A stretch of 64,000 nt of DNA from Weissella confusa (lineage in GTDB: Bacteria; Bacillota; Bacilli; Lactobacillales; Lactobacillaceae), in NCBI GenBank assembly GCA_001436895.1, contig JQAY01000011.1, forward strand, positions 19,664-83,663. Reading direction: 5' to 3'. Below, piece after piece: positions 33,895-42,663 of this stretch (within the stretch, counting starts at the first letter, position 1; the number at the start of each line of letters is the position of its first letter). Below the pieces are notes generated by a model. The model searched no databases. It was not told the origin of the DNA and worked only from the letters and a program-made list of their open reading frames with translations. Made by a program: the position numbers and the translations under genes.

Positions 33895-34812
33895 ATGACA
33901 GAAGAGACATTGGTAATCACGGACCAGACTGGCCGTCTTGATAAGGTCGTTGCTGACGCGTTTGAAGATTATACACGTACCCAAGTGACTGGCTGGATTA
34001 ACGACGGCGTATTGAAGGTGAATGGTGCCGAGAAGAAGGCCAAGTACAGCGTGAAGCCTGGCGACGAGATTACCTTTACGGTACCTGAGCCAGTTGAGAT
34101 TGACCTGAAGCCAGAAGACATCCCATTGGACATCGTTTATGAAGATGATGACCTATTGGTTGTGAACAAGCCACAAGGAATGGTTGTGCACCCGGCTTTG
34201 GGCCACGAATCAGGTACATTGGTTAACGCGTTGATGTTCCACACGCCACTTTCAACGATTAACGGGGTGGTTCGTCCTGGTATCGTGCACCGCATTGACA
34301 AGGACACGTCAGGTTTGTTGATGGTTGCTAAGAACGACAAGGCACACGAAGCTTTGTCAGCGCAATTGAAGGACAAGAAGAACTTGCGCCAATACTACGC
34401 CCTTGTTCACGGTGAATTCATTGAAAACGAAGGAACCATCAAGGCACCATTGGGTCGCTCATCAGCTGACCGTAAGAAGCAAGCGGTTGTGGCCGGTGGT
34501 CGTGACGCCGTGACCCACTTTAAGGTCGTAAAGCGTTTTGTGGGTTACACACTATTGCAAGTAACGCTTGAAACGGGTCGTACGCACCAAATTCGTGTGC
34601 ACATGGCTTACATTGGTCACCCAGTGGCTGGTGATCCATTGTACGGACCAAAGAAGACGTTGCCAGGTAACGGTCAATACTTGCACGCGGCAACGCTTGG
34701 TTTGACGCAACCAACGACGGGTGAAGAAATGACGTTTGAGGCGCCTTTACCAGCGTACTTTACAGAAATGTTGGATCAATTAGACCCATATGCAGAAATT
34801 GACGCAAACTAA
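33895..34812 (+). CDS. rluD: RluD-family 23S rRNA pseudouridine synthase
   Basis: This 305-residue enzyme has an N-terminal S4 RNA-binding domain (about 12-75). The RluA/RluD catalytic domain has the signature HRIDKDTSGLL, which contains the catalytic Asp. It isomerises specific uridines of 23S rRNA. Other conserved parts are VNKPQGMVVHPA and the TGRTHQIRVHMAYIGHPVAGD motif. ATG 33895 follows a weak GAAGGAT ribosome site at the end of ebsA. In many Gram-positive genomes an rluD-like gene precedes pyrR, as here. The exact target uridines are not deducible. Confidence 0.93.
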   Translation: MTEETLVITDQTGRLDKVVADAFEDYTRTQVTGWINDGVLKVNGAEKKAKYSVKPGDEITFTVPEPVEIDLKPEDIPLDIVYEDDDLLVVNKPQGMVVHPALGHESGTLVNALMFHTPLSTINGVVRPGIVHRIDKDTSGLLMVAKNDKAHEALSAQLKDKKNLRQYYALVHGEFIENEGTIKAPLGRSSADRKKQAVVAGGRDAVTHFKVVKRFVGYTLLQVTLETGRTHQIRVHMAYIGHPVAGDPLYGPKKTLPGNGQYLHAATLGLTQPTTGEEMTFEAPLPAYFTEMLDQLDPYAEIDAN

Positions 34813-34834
34813 GTCCCAAACGACGCGGTTTTCG

Positions 34835-34843
34835 TGCTAAAAT
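34835..34843 (+). promoter_or_regulatory. pyrR promoter (extended -10)
   Basis: TGC-TAAAAT just after rluD, positioned to start the attenuator transcript near 34850. No good -35 is seen. Confidence 0.5.
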
Positions 34844-34861
34844 GAAGTTACTTCTTAATGC

Positions 34862-35480
<619 letters not shown>

Positions 35481-35511
35481 TTAACTCGCAGGACGGAAAG
35501 GAGGACTTGCC

Positions 35512-35529
35512 ATGTTAACGACATGGTAA
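35512..35529 (+). other. Five-codon leader reading frame before carA-like gene
   Basis: An excellent ribosome site, GGAAAGGAGG (35495-35504), precedes ATG 35512, not the carA-like start. The frame reads MLTTW then TAA (35527-35529), and the carA-like ATG at 35540 has no ribosome site of its own. Translation of carA probably depends on re-initiation after this mini-ORF. Confidence 0.5.
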
Positions 35530-35539
35530 GCACGACGTC

Positions 35540-36625
35540 ATGACAAAACGTTATTTAATTTTGCAAGATGGCACGATTTTTGCCGGCGAAGCGTTTGGAT
35601 CACCTGCGACGAATTTTGGGGAAATTGTTTTTCACACGGGGATGACCGGTTACCAGGAAGTTATTACCAACCCGATTTATCATAATCAGATTGTGATGTT
35701 TACATCACCAACGATTGGCGCGGCCGGCATTAACCACCGTGCGGATGAATCAATTGTGCCAACGGTTAAAGGTGTGGTTGTGCGCGAGGTCGCTGATATC
35801 TCAACCAATCGTCTGCAATCAATGAGTTTGCACGATTATTTGAAGCGTCACAACGTACCTGGCATTTCGCAAATCGATACACGCGCTTTGGCCCGTCATT
35901 TGCGTAAAACAGGTACGCAAAAAGCCTCAATTGTCGATGCGCCAGATGACCACGCCTTTGATCAATTGCGGGCGATGGTTTTGACGACGCGTCAGGTGCC
36001 ACAAGTTTCAACACCCAAGGCTTATGCCAACCCGGGGCGTGGCGCCAATGTGGTGGTGCTGGACTTCGGTTTGAAGAATGGTATTTTGCGCATGCTGAGT
36101 GACTTTGATGCAAACGTCACGGTGTTGCCATACAATGCGACGTCAGATGAAGTTGCTAACTTAGATCCCGATGGCATCGTGTTGTCATCAGGACCGGGTG
36201 ACCCACGTCAAATTCCGGATGAAACGTTTGATATTATTCGCCAATTTGAGCAACGTGTGCCAATGTTTGGCATCGGTCTGGGGCACGAATTGTTTGCGCT
36301 CGCCAATGGTGCCGAACTACAACAAATGCCAGTTGAACACCATGGCATGAATCACCCAATTCGTGAGCAGATTACGAATCGCATTATGTTTGCGACGCAG
36401 GGGCAAGGCTTCAGTGTTGATCCAGACTCTGTGCGTGAAACGGATATGTTTGTCACGCATATTGATATGACTGATGGGATTATTCAAGGATTGCGCCACC
36501 GTGACTATCCGGCATTTAGTGTGCAATTTTTCCCAGATACAGCACCAGGACCAATTGAAGCAACGCAAGCTTTTGATGAATTTATGGAAATGGTGACTGC
36601 ACGTCGAGGAGGGTGGCTATCATGA
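35540..36625 (+). CDS. CarA-like protein with inactivated glutaminase site
   Basis: The 361-residue protein aligns along its length with the carbamoyl-phosphate synthase small subunit, including LSSGPGDP and FALANGAELQQMPVEHHG. The nucleophilic Cys of GICLGH is Gly246 (FGIGLGHE). The triad His is Phe331 and the Glu is Asp333 (VQFFPDTAPGP instead of the usual QxHPEASPGP). It should therefore be unable to hydrolyse glutamine. The frame is intact. It follows pyrR, probably translated by coupling to a five-codon ORF, and overlaps the carB-like gene (ATGA). A structural or regulatory role is possible; decay is the alternative. Confidence 0.85.
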   Translation: MTKRYLILQDGTIFAGEAFGSPATNFGEIVFHTGMTGYQEVITNPIYHNQIVMFTSPTIGAAGINHRADESIVPTVKGVVVREVADISTNRLQSMSLHDYLKRHNVPGISQIDTRALARHLRKTGTQKASIVDAPDDHAFDQLRAMVLTTRQVPQVSTPKAYANPGRGANVVVLDFGLKNGILRMLSDFDANVTVLPYNATSDEVANLDPDGIVLSSGPGDPRQIPDETFDIIRQFEQRVPMFGIGLGHELFALANGAELQQMPVEHHGMNHPIREQITNRIMFATQGQGFSVDPDSVRETDMFVTHIDMTDGIIQGLRHRDYPAFSVQFFPDTAPGPIEATQAFDEFMEMVTARRGGWLS

Positions 36626-39090
36626 GTGAACGAATCTTAATTATCGGTGGCTCTGCTAATGATTTTGGTCGTGAAACTGAAAGTGATGCAGCAAGCTATC
36701 AAGTGGTTAAGGGGCTTCGTCGACGAGGTCATGAAATTGTAATTGTCGATGATAACCCATTTGGCTTCACAACTGAACGCGACGACGTGACAGTAATTGA
36801 AACTGAGCTAACGGCGCCCAATCTGGTTAAGGTAATTGTCGAACAAGGCATTACCGCGATGGTCGCCAGTGTCGGTGGCTCAACGGCGGTCCGTTTGTCA
36901 GCTGAAATCGTTGAATTGCTTGGTGATAGTGCGCCAAAGGTTTTGGGAATGACGTTGCCAGTTATGCAGGCGACGCAAAACACCAAGTACCTGCAAGAAC
37001 GTCTTACGAAGTTGAAATTGCCAGCCATTCAAACGCGTTTGGCAAGCAATGTGAGTGAAGTATTCGATGCAGCACGTGAATTTGATTTACCAGTGGTGGT
37101 CCGTTCAGTGGCACCAGTTGGGCAAACGATTCGTCTTCAAGTTGAGGATGTGGAAGAACTGGAAGGGGCAGCCGAGACGGCGTTGAACCGTTCATTGACC
37201 CACCAAGTTAACGTGGATAAGAGTATTCGTGGTTACCAGGAAATTGCCATGGTCGTTGTGCGTGATAAGCGCGATACGACGCTGTTAATTGGCGGTGTCG
37301 AGGATATGGATCCGGTGGGGATTCACTCAGCTGATTCGATTGCGATTACGCCAGTGCAAACGTTGCCGGATCCAGTATTCCAACAACTACGTAACGCAGC
37401 CTTTACCGTCGCACGTGGCTTTAATGTCGTCGGCTTGTTGGAGGTGCGTTTCGCCGTTAACCCAACGACCGAAGAGTATGTTATCACGCGTTTGACGCCT
37501 TACTTTGACCGTACCTCAGCTATGCTGGTGGCAGCCACGGGTTATCCATTGGTACCCGTTATTGCTGGCTTGATGATGGGCGAGACGCTGGATAAGGTGC
37601 GCGTACCGTCAATTTATGCGGAACACACAGCTTTGTTGGAACCAACAATGGACCACATTGTCATCCGTTTCCCAGTGTTTGCCTTTGGTGAACTGGAGTC
37701 AGCTGGTATTCAAACGGAGAACCGTTTGGATACTGTGCAAAAATCAGTTGGAGCGACGATTGGTGTGGGCCGAAGTGTTGAAGAAGCGTTGGAAAAGGCC
37801 ATTCGTGCCGCGCACTTTAACAACCGTAACTTCTCACCGACTGTTATGAATGCGTTGACCGATAATGAAATTATTGAGCAATTGATTCACCCACGCGATA
37901 ACCGTATTTTGGTTTTGCTGGAAGCAATTCGTCGCGGTTATACCGTTGATGAATTGGCTGAGCTAACAAAGATTAATGCGTTTTACTTCTATAAGTTAGA
38001 GCGCATTAATAATCTTGAAAGTGCCGTGAAGGATCATCCATGGGATACCGACACATTGCAACAAGCCAAGTATTATGGGTTGTCTGATGGCTTGGTAGCC
38101 AAGTTGTGGGACGAAAAGTATGAGGCAGTGCGTCGTTATCGTTGGGATAATGGTATTTTGCCAACCTACAAGGCGTTTGAACCGTCAGCTGGAGAATTCG
38201 AAGAGTCAGTCTCACAATTCTATTCAACGTTCGAAACGGAGAATGAGAGTGAACGGCTTGGGGATGATTCAGCGTTGGTGATTGGAACCGGAGCCTTTCG
38301 TCTTGGGGATGGGGCAGCAGCGTCATACACCATGGCAATGGTGGCTGATGAATTGTCTCGCCAAGGGATTAAGACGGTCTTGATGAATAACAATCCAACT
38401 GACTTAACGTTCATTCCGCAACTAGCGCACAAGCAGTATTATGAGCCATTGGAAATTTCTGATGTGATGAACGTCATTGAAATTGAGCAACCAACGCGCG
38501 TATTTGTGCCGGGTAATCGCATTAAGTTGATTACGAGTTTGCGTAAGATGGGTGTAAATGTTCAAGTAATCGCCAAAGAAAAGTACCTCCCAAGTAGTAT
38601 GCTAAGTGATGGTCAACAAACCATTGTGAATTACTTCTATGATGGGCTCGAATTGCACGTGATTGGGGTCGGCCATCAAGATAACGGTGGTATTTTCTTC
38701 GATCAATCGGCGATGACGGACTCATTGTGGCAATCATTGCCACGCCCTGAGATGACGCTTGATACGGCCGGCTTATATCAATTGGTGACGGATCGTTTGC
38801 CGTTGGACCATGAGGTGACGGCAGATGATATTCGACCAATGCCATTTACGCATATTGCCTTCCTTGATAAGGTGACCGGTGTATCATGGCTTCGACTAAT
38901 CGTTCGTTATATGTTGAATAAACAAACGACGGCCGACGAAGAAATGGTTGATAATCTGAAGGACTTATCATGGCGTATTAAGACAGCACGTCTTCGTTAT
39001 CGTGATGCAGACTTTGCTGAACATATGAATATTCAGCAAACGTTGGATAACGGGCGCTTTGCGATGGGTGCGACCTACCAAGTGCTTTAA
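36622..39090 (+). CDS. CarB-like protein, shortened and lacking catalytic residues
   Basis: The 822-residue protein (CarB is about 1,060-1,070) retains the order of the first synthetase half, the oligomerisation domain (about 405-550, RRGYTVDELAELTKI) and the second pre-ATP-grasp domain (about 553-655). The second ATP-grasp is largely lost, and the C-terminal allosteric MGS-like domain is not recognisable. In the first half the Mg ligands of IEMNPR are replaced (ITRLTPY: Arg290, Thr292). The glycine-rich nucleotide loop is gone and GGQTA is GGSTA. Start ATG 36622 follows GAGGAGGG and overlaps the carA-like stop. Probably a pseudoenzyme. Confidence 0.82.
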   Translation: MSERILIIGGSANDFGRETESDAASYQVVKGLRRRGHEIVIVDDNPFGFTTERDDVTVIETELTAPNLVKVIVEQGITAMVASVGGSTAVRLSAEIVELLGDSAPKVLGMTLPVMQATQNTKYLQERLTKLKLPAIQTRLASNVSEVFDAAREFDLPVVVRSVAPVGQTIRLQVEDVEELEGAAETALNRSLTHQVNVDKSIRGYQEIAMVVVRDKRDTTLLIGGVEDMDPVGIHSADSIAITPVQTLPDPVFQQLRNAAFTVARGFNVVGLLEVRFAVNPTTEEYVITRLTPYFDRTSAMLVAATGYPLVPVIAGLMMGETLDKVRVPSIYAEHTALLEPTMDHIVIRFPVFAFGELESAGIQTENRLDTVQKSVGATIGVGRSVEEALEKAIRAAHFNNRNFSPTVMNALTDNEIIEQLIHPRDNRILVLLEAIRRGYTVDELAELTKINAFYFYKLERINNLESAVKDHPWDTDTLQQAKYYGLSDGLVAKLWDEKYEAVRRYRWDNGILPTYKAFEPSAGEFEESVSQFYSTFETENESERLGDDSALVIGTGAFRLGDGAAASYTMAMVADELSRQGIKTVLMNNNPTDLTFIPQLAHKQYYEPLEISDVMNVIEIEQPTRVFVPGNRIKLITSLRKMGVNVQVIAKEKYLPSSMLSDGQQTIVNYFYDGLELHVIGVGHQDNGGIFFDQSAMTDSLWQSLPRPEMTLDTAGLYQLVTDRLPLDHEVTADDIRPMPFTHIAFLDKVTGVSWLRLIVRYMLNKQTTADEEMVDNLKDLSWRIKTARLRYRDADFAEHMNIQQTLDNGRFAMGATYQVL

Positions 39091-39108
39091 GCAACTTAAA
39101 GCTTGGTA

Positions 39109-39117
39109 TGGTAAACT
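39109..39117 (+). promoter_or_regulatory. prsA promoter (extended -10)
   Basis: TGG-TAAACT 39 bases before the prsA start; no convincing -35. Confidence 0.45.
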
Positions 39118-39155
39118 AAAACACATATATAAATATTGAAAGAGGGCATTTTTCC

Positions 39156-40166
39156 ATGTGGAAGAAAGTAGTAGCTATTTTGGTTGTCGTTGCGGCAGCT
39201 TTGGGATTGGCAGCCTGGGGCGTTGGTCCTAAGTCAATCGCCACAACTAATGACGGTAACATCTCACAAGCTGATTATTACAAGAAGTTGAAGAACACGA
39301 GTGCTGGTCAACAACAATTGGCCAACATGATCATCGAGAAGGTTTTGGAAAAGAACTACGGTGATAAGGTTTCTGAGAAGTCAGTTAACTCACAATTCAA
39401 CTCAGTTAAGAAGCAATACGGTGCACAATTCGCCTCAGCTTTGGCTAACAATGGTATGACGGAAGATACATTCCGTGATTCATTGCGCTTGCAAGCTTTG
39501 GAAAAGGAAGCGGTTAAGGCAAACTCAAAGTTCTCTAACAAGGAATTGAAGTCAGCTTACGACAGCTACACACCTGATGTGAACGTGTCAGTTATCTTGG
39601 TTTCTTCAGAAGATGAAGCCAAGGACATCATCAAGCAATTGGATGATGGTAAGAAGTTTGCTGACTTGGCCAAGGAGAAGTCAACTGACTCTTCTACTAA
39701 GGACAAGGGCGGTAAGATGGAAGCCTTCGACTCAACAAACACAACGCTTGAAGATGACTTCAAGACAGCTGCGTTTGCTTTGAAGAAGGGTGAGTACACG
39801 AAGACACCAGTTAAGTCATCAACGTACTCAGGTTACTTTGTCATCAAGATGGATTCACGTGATGAAAAGAAGCCATTCAAGGACATGAAGTCAAAGATGA
39901 CTGATATCTTGGTTGAACAAGAAATGTCAGATTCAACGAAGGTCCAAGCTGTAATCGGAAACGAATTGGCTAAGGCTGACGTTAACATCAAGGATTCAGA
40001 CTTGAAGAACGTTTTGTCAACGTACACGCAAGCTGCTGCAATGTCAAAGACAAACAAGTCTGACAAGGCATCATCAAAGTCTTCATCTTCAGAAGCTAGC
40101 TCATCAGAGGCATCAAGTTCATCTGAGGCTAGTTCATCATCAGAAGAAAGCTCTTCAGCTGAATAA
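39156..40166 (+). CDS. prsA: PrsA-like extracytoplasmic foldase without lipobox
   Basis: A 336-residue secreted-protein foldase. It has an N-terminal hydrophobic segment (about 4-22), a SurA/PrsA-type N-domain and a parvulin-like peptidyl-prolyl isomerase domain (about 140-240, containing KKFADLAKEKSTD and GGKMEAFD). A C-domain and a low-complexity Ser/Glu tail (about 300-336) follow. Typical PrsA is a lipoprotein, but no Cys follows the hydrophobic stretch (LGLAAWGVG). It is therefore either held by an uncleaved helix or released. ATG 39156 follows AAAGAGGG. It would assist folding of exported proteins such as the adhesin here. Confidence 0.88.
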   Translation: MWKKVVAILVVVAAALGLAAWGVGPKSIATTNDGNISQADYYKKLKNTSAGQQQLANMIIEKVLEKNYGDKVSEKSVNSQFNSVKKQYGAQFASALANNGMTEDTFRDSLRLQALEKEAVKANSKFSNKELKSAYDSYTPDVNVSVILVSSEDEAKDIIKQLDDGKKFADLAKEKSTDSSTKDKGGKMEAFDSTNTTLEDDFKTAAFALKKGEYTKTPVKSSTYSGYFVIKMDSRDEKKPFKDMKSKMTDILVEQEMSDSTKVQAVIGNELAKADVNIKDSDLKNVLSTYTQAAAMSKTNKSDKASSKSSSSEASSSEASSSSEASSSSEESSSAE

Positions 40167-40178
40167 GATATTACACGA

Positions 40179-40207
40179 AACACGTAATCCTGGATTACGT
40201 GTTTTTT
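40179..40207 (+). terminator. Intrinsic terminator after prsA
   Basis: AACACGTAAT pairs with ATTACGTGTT around CCTGG, followed by six T. Confidence 0.88.
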
Positions 40208-40227
40208 AGTTATTTCTGGAAAAATGG

Positions 40228-40286
40228 TGTAAAATTATTCGGAAATAATGTACAATAATATGTGTTATAAAAGTTTTGTTCGTATT
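40228..40286 (+). promoter_or_regulatory. purB promoter with two PurBox-like sites
   Basis: TGTAAA (40228-40233) and TACAAT (40251-40256) are 17 bases apart. Read on the minus strand, ATTTCCGAATAAT (40234-40246) matches the PurBox consensus AWWWCCGAACWWT at 12 of 13 positions. AAATACGAACAAA (centred near 40281) matches at 11 of 13. PurR control of purB is plausible. Confidence 0.45.
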
Positions 40287-40314
40287 TTACGACTGTTAAA
40301 TCGAGGGGATAAAC

Positions 40315-41613
40315 ATGATTGATCGCTATGCACGACCTGAAATGCGCCACATTTGGTCATTGGAGAACCAATACCAATCTTGGTTAGATGTAGAAATTGC
40401 TGTAACGGCTGGCTGGGTAGCTGAGGGGCACGTACCGGCTGAAGATTTGGCAGCAATCCGTGCAAATGCAAAATTCGATGTTGATCGCATTGCGGAGATT
40501 GAAGAAACGACGCGTCACGACATGGTTGCCTTTACGCGCAATGTGTCAGAGTCATTGGGGGATGAGCGTAAGTGGATTCACTATGGTTTGACGTCAACTG
40601 ACGTCGTGGACACCGCCCAAGCATTGCGTCTACGCCAAGCAAACAACGTCATTAAGGCAGACTTGGCGGCCTACAAGGACGTTTTGGCGACATTGGCGCG
40701 TAAGTACAAGCACACGGTAATGATGGGCCGTACCCACGGTGTTCACGCGGAACCAACGACGTTTGGCTTGAAGATGGCTCGCTTTTACCAAGCAGCTGTC
40801 CGCGATTTGGAGCGTTTTGAACGCGTCGCAGCGGCTGTTGAAACGGGGAAGTTGTCAGGTGCAGTTGGTACATTCGCCAATGTGCCACCAACTGTTGAAG
40901 AGGCAGCCATGGCTGAACTTGGCCTAACGCCACAAGCAATTGGCTCACAAGTTTTGCCACGTGACTTGCACGCTGACTACGTGACAACGATTGCTGTTAT
41001 CGGCACGACGTTGGAAGAGGTTGCCACTGAGATTCGTGGTTTGCAACGTTCAGAAATTCATGAGGTTGAAGAGGGCTTCAAGGGCGGTCAAAAGGGATCA
41101 TCAGCAATGCCACACAAGCGTAACCCAATTGGTTCAGAGAACATCGTCGGGTTGTCACGCGTTTTGCGTGGTTATGCAGTTACTTCTATGGAAGATGTTG
41201 CGTTGTGGCATGAGCGTGATATCTCACACTCAAGTGCTGAGCGTATTATTTTGCCTGATGCAACGACAGTATTGGATTACATGTTGCACCGTTTGACAGC
41301 GATTTTGGAGAACTTGCAAGTCTTCCCAGAGACGATGTTGGCTAATATGAAGCGCACGTACGGTTTGATTTACTCACAACGATTGCTGTTGAAGTTGGTG
41401 GATGCTGGAATGTCTCGTGAAGCGGCTTACGATACGGTGCAACCATTGACGGCCCGTTCATGGGATGAGCAACTCCAATTCCGTGATTTGGTGGATGCTG
41501 ATGCAACAATCACTGAGAAACTAACGAAGGCTGAGATTGACGATGCCTTTGACTACAACTGGCACTTGAAGCACGTTGACGATATCTTCAAGCGCGTGGG
41601 TCTAGCTGACTAA
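40315..41613 (+). CDS. purB: adenylosuccinate lyase
   Basis: The 432-residue enzyme of the fumarase/aspartase superfamily cleaves SAICAR and adenylosuccinate in purine and AMP synthesis. It has the start MIDRYARPEMRHIWS, the GRTHGVHAEPTTFG segment with a catalytic His, and the superfamily signature GSSAMPHKRNP with the catalytic Ser loop. Length is standard. ATG 40315 follows GAGGGG. Other pur genes are not adjacent, so this is a stand-alone purB as in many lactobacilli. PurBox-like sites lie in its promoter region. csbD follows 77 bases later with no visible terminator between. Confidence 0.96.
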   Translation: MIDRYARPEMRHIWSLENQYQSWLDVEIAVTAGWVAEGHVPAEDLAAIRANAKFDVDRIAEIEETTRHDMVAFTRNVSESLGDERKWIHYGLTSTDVVDTAQALRLRQANNVIKADLAAYKDVLATLARKYKHTVMMGRTHGVHAEPTTFGLKMARFYQAAVRDLERFERVAAAVETGKLSGAVGTFANVPPTVEEAAMAELGLTPQAIGSQVLPRDLHADYVTTIAVIGTTLEEVATEIRGLQRSEIHEVEEGFKGGQKGSSAMPHKRNPIGSENIVGLSRVLRGYAVTSMEDVALWHERDISHSSAERIILPDATTVLDYMLHRLTAILENLQVFPETMLANMKRTYGLIYSQRLLLKLVDAGMSREAAYDTVQPLTARSWDEQLQFRDLVDADATITEKLTKAEIDDAFDYNWHLKHVDDIFKRVGLAD

Positions 41614-41690
41614 GCTTACCCGTTTGGCAGATGGCATGCGGACGCTTCCTTGTTATGATTAAAGCAATCAAACAAAGGGGGATGATTTAT

Positions 41691-41906
41691 ATGGCAATGT
41701 CAGATCACGTTAAGGGAAAGTACGACGAAGCAGCTGGAAAGACAAAGGAAGTTGTTGGATCAGCGACTGGAAACGAGCGCGTCGAAGCTGAAGGTAAGAC
41801 ACAAAACCTTGCTGGTAAGGCCCGTGATGCAATGGGTGATATCAAGGAAAAGGCTGCCGATGCGGTTGAAGACTTGAAGGAAAAGATGCATAAGGATTCA
41901 GAATAG
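41691..41906 (+). CDS. CsbD-family stress protein
   Basis: This 71-residue, very hydrophilic protein, MAMSDHVKGKYDEAAGKTKE, has the CsbD repeat-like pattern KGKxxEAxGKxK...GNExxxAEGK. Family members are small general-stress proteins (sigma-B controlled in Bacillus); the biochemical role is unknown. ATG 41691 follows AAAGGGGGA (41674-41682) by eight bases; longer in-frame starts from 41631 lack a ribosome site. A TATGAT -10-like hexamer lies at 41654-41659. A strong terminator follows. Confidence 0.85.
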   Translation: MAMSDHVKGKYDEAAGKTKEVVGSATGNERVEAEGKTQNLAGKARDAMGDIKEKAADAVEDLKEKMHKDSE

Positions 41907-41917
41907 TAGAATAGATC

Positions 41918-41956
41918 AAACAGGGATGATGGCAGCGAACATCATCCCTGTTTTTG
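41918..41956 (+). terminator. Intrinsic terminator after csbD
   Basis: AAACAGGGATGATG pairs perfectly with CATCATCCCTGTTT, followed by TTTG. Confidence 0.9.
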
Positions 41957-42026
41957 TGTACAAAAAGTAAGTCGTTGCATAAATTTACTGTTTTTATGAA
42001 TTTCGTGAATAAGATATAACTAGTTC

Positions 42027-42063
42027 AAATGCCTATTTTAAGGCATTTCAGCTATTTGTAGCT
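42027..42063 (+). other. Two adjacent perfect hairpins, function unknown
   Basis: AAATGCCT/AGGCATTT (42027-42048) and AGCTA/TAGCT (42050-42063) lie about 45 bases upstream of the fab promoter. There is no T-run. The surrounding 41957-42106 is AT-rich and otherwise featureless. Confidence 0.35.
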
Positions 42064-42106
42064 CATATAGTCAACGGGGTATACGTATATTTATTTCTAA
42101 ATTGTG

Positions 42107-42163
42107 TTGACATTTTGCGTAAAACAAAATATGATTTGAATATCGAATAGTTTGATGTTCGAA
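42107..42163 (+). promoter_or_regulatory. fab operon promoter with two FabT-type operators
   Basis: TTGACA (42107-42112), a 17-base spacer and TATGAT (42130-42135) form a near-consensus promoter. The palindromes TTTGA-ATA-TCGAA (42135-42147) and TTTGA-TGT-TCGAA (42151-42163) resemble the FabT operator (TTTGANNNTCAAA). They overlap the -10 and start region, 16 bases apart. Repression by the FabT encoded two genes downstream is expected. Confidence 0.8.
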
Positions 42164-42187
42164 ATACTTTTTGGAAGGAGTGAGACT

Positions 42188-42661
42188 ATGGCAGTTTTAA
42201 CGACGACTGAAATCATGGATTTGATTCCCAACCGTTATCCAATTCTTTATATGGATTACGTGGACGAGATGACACCAGGAGAATCATTGATCGCAACGAA
42301 GAACGTAACAATCAATGAACAGTTCTTCCAAGGTCACTTTCCAGGGAACCCAGTTATGCCTGGTGTGTTGATTATTGAATCACTTGCACAAGCGGCATCA
42401 ATCTTGATTTTGTCATCACCACAATTTGTTGGTAAGACGGCTTATATGACGGGTATTGATAATGCCAAGTTCAAGCGCATGGTAAAACCAGGCGACGTCT
42501 TGAAGTTACACGTAGAATTCGGTAATCTGAGAGAGAACATGGGAACAGTAAACGTCAAAGCTATGGTTGATGGCAAGTTAGCAACTAGCGCCGAATTGAT
42601 GTTTGTTGTTTCACCTGACGAGAAAAAGGCGGCTGACGCCAAGAGTGAGACGGAGAAGTAA
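42188..42661 (+). CDS. fabZ: 3-hydroxyacyl-ACP dehydratase FabZ, first copy
   Basis: The 157-residue hot-dog-fold enzyme dehydrates 3-hydroxyacyl-ACP in fatty acid elongation. The core motif GHFPGNPVMPGVLIIESLAQ holds the catalytic His and Glu. Compared with the second FabZ (143 aa, 48907-49338) it has a charged C-terminal extension (SPDEKKAADAKSETEK) and Val-Met instead of Thr-Phe before the conserved Pro-Gly. In lactic acid bacteria with two copies, one may act as an isomerase/dehydratase for unsaturated chains; which one cannot be decided here. ATG 42188 follows AAGGAG. First gene of the FASII operon. Confidence 0.93.
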   Translation: MAVLTTTEIMDLIPNRYPILYMDYVDEMTPGESLIATKNVTINEQFFQGHFPGNPVMPGVLIIESLAQAASILILSSPQFVGKTAYMTGIDNAKFKRMVKPGDVLKLHVEFGNLRENMGTVNVKAMVDGKLATSAELMFVVSPDEKKAADAKSETEK

Positions 42662-42663
42662 GT

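Noticed and set aside
40049..40166. Ser/Glu-rich repeat at the end of prsA as a separate repeat element
   Set aside because: It is in frame and low-complexity coding sequence, a normal tail rather than a mobile or regulatory repeat.
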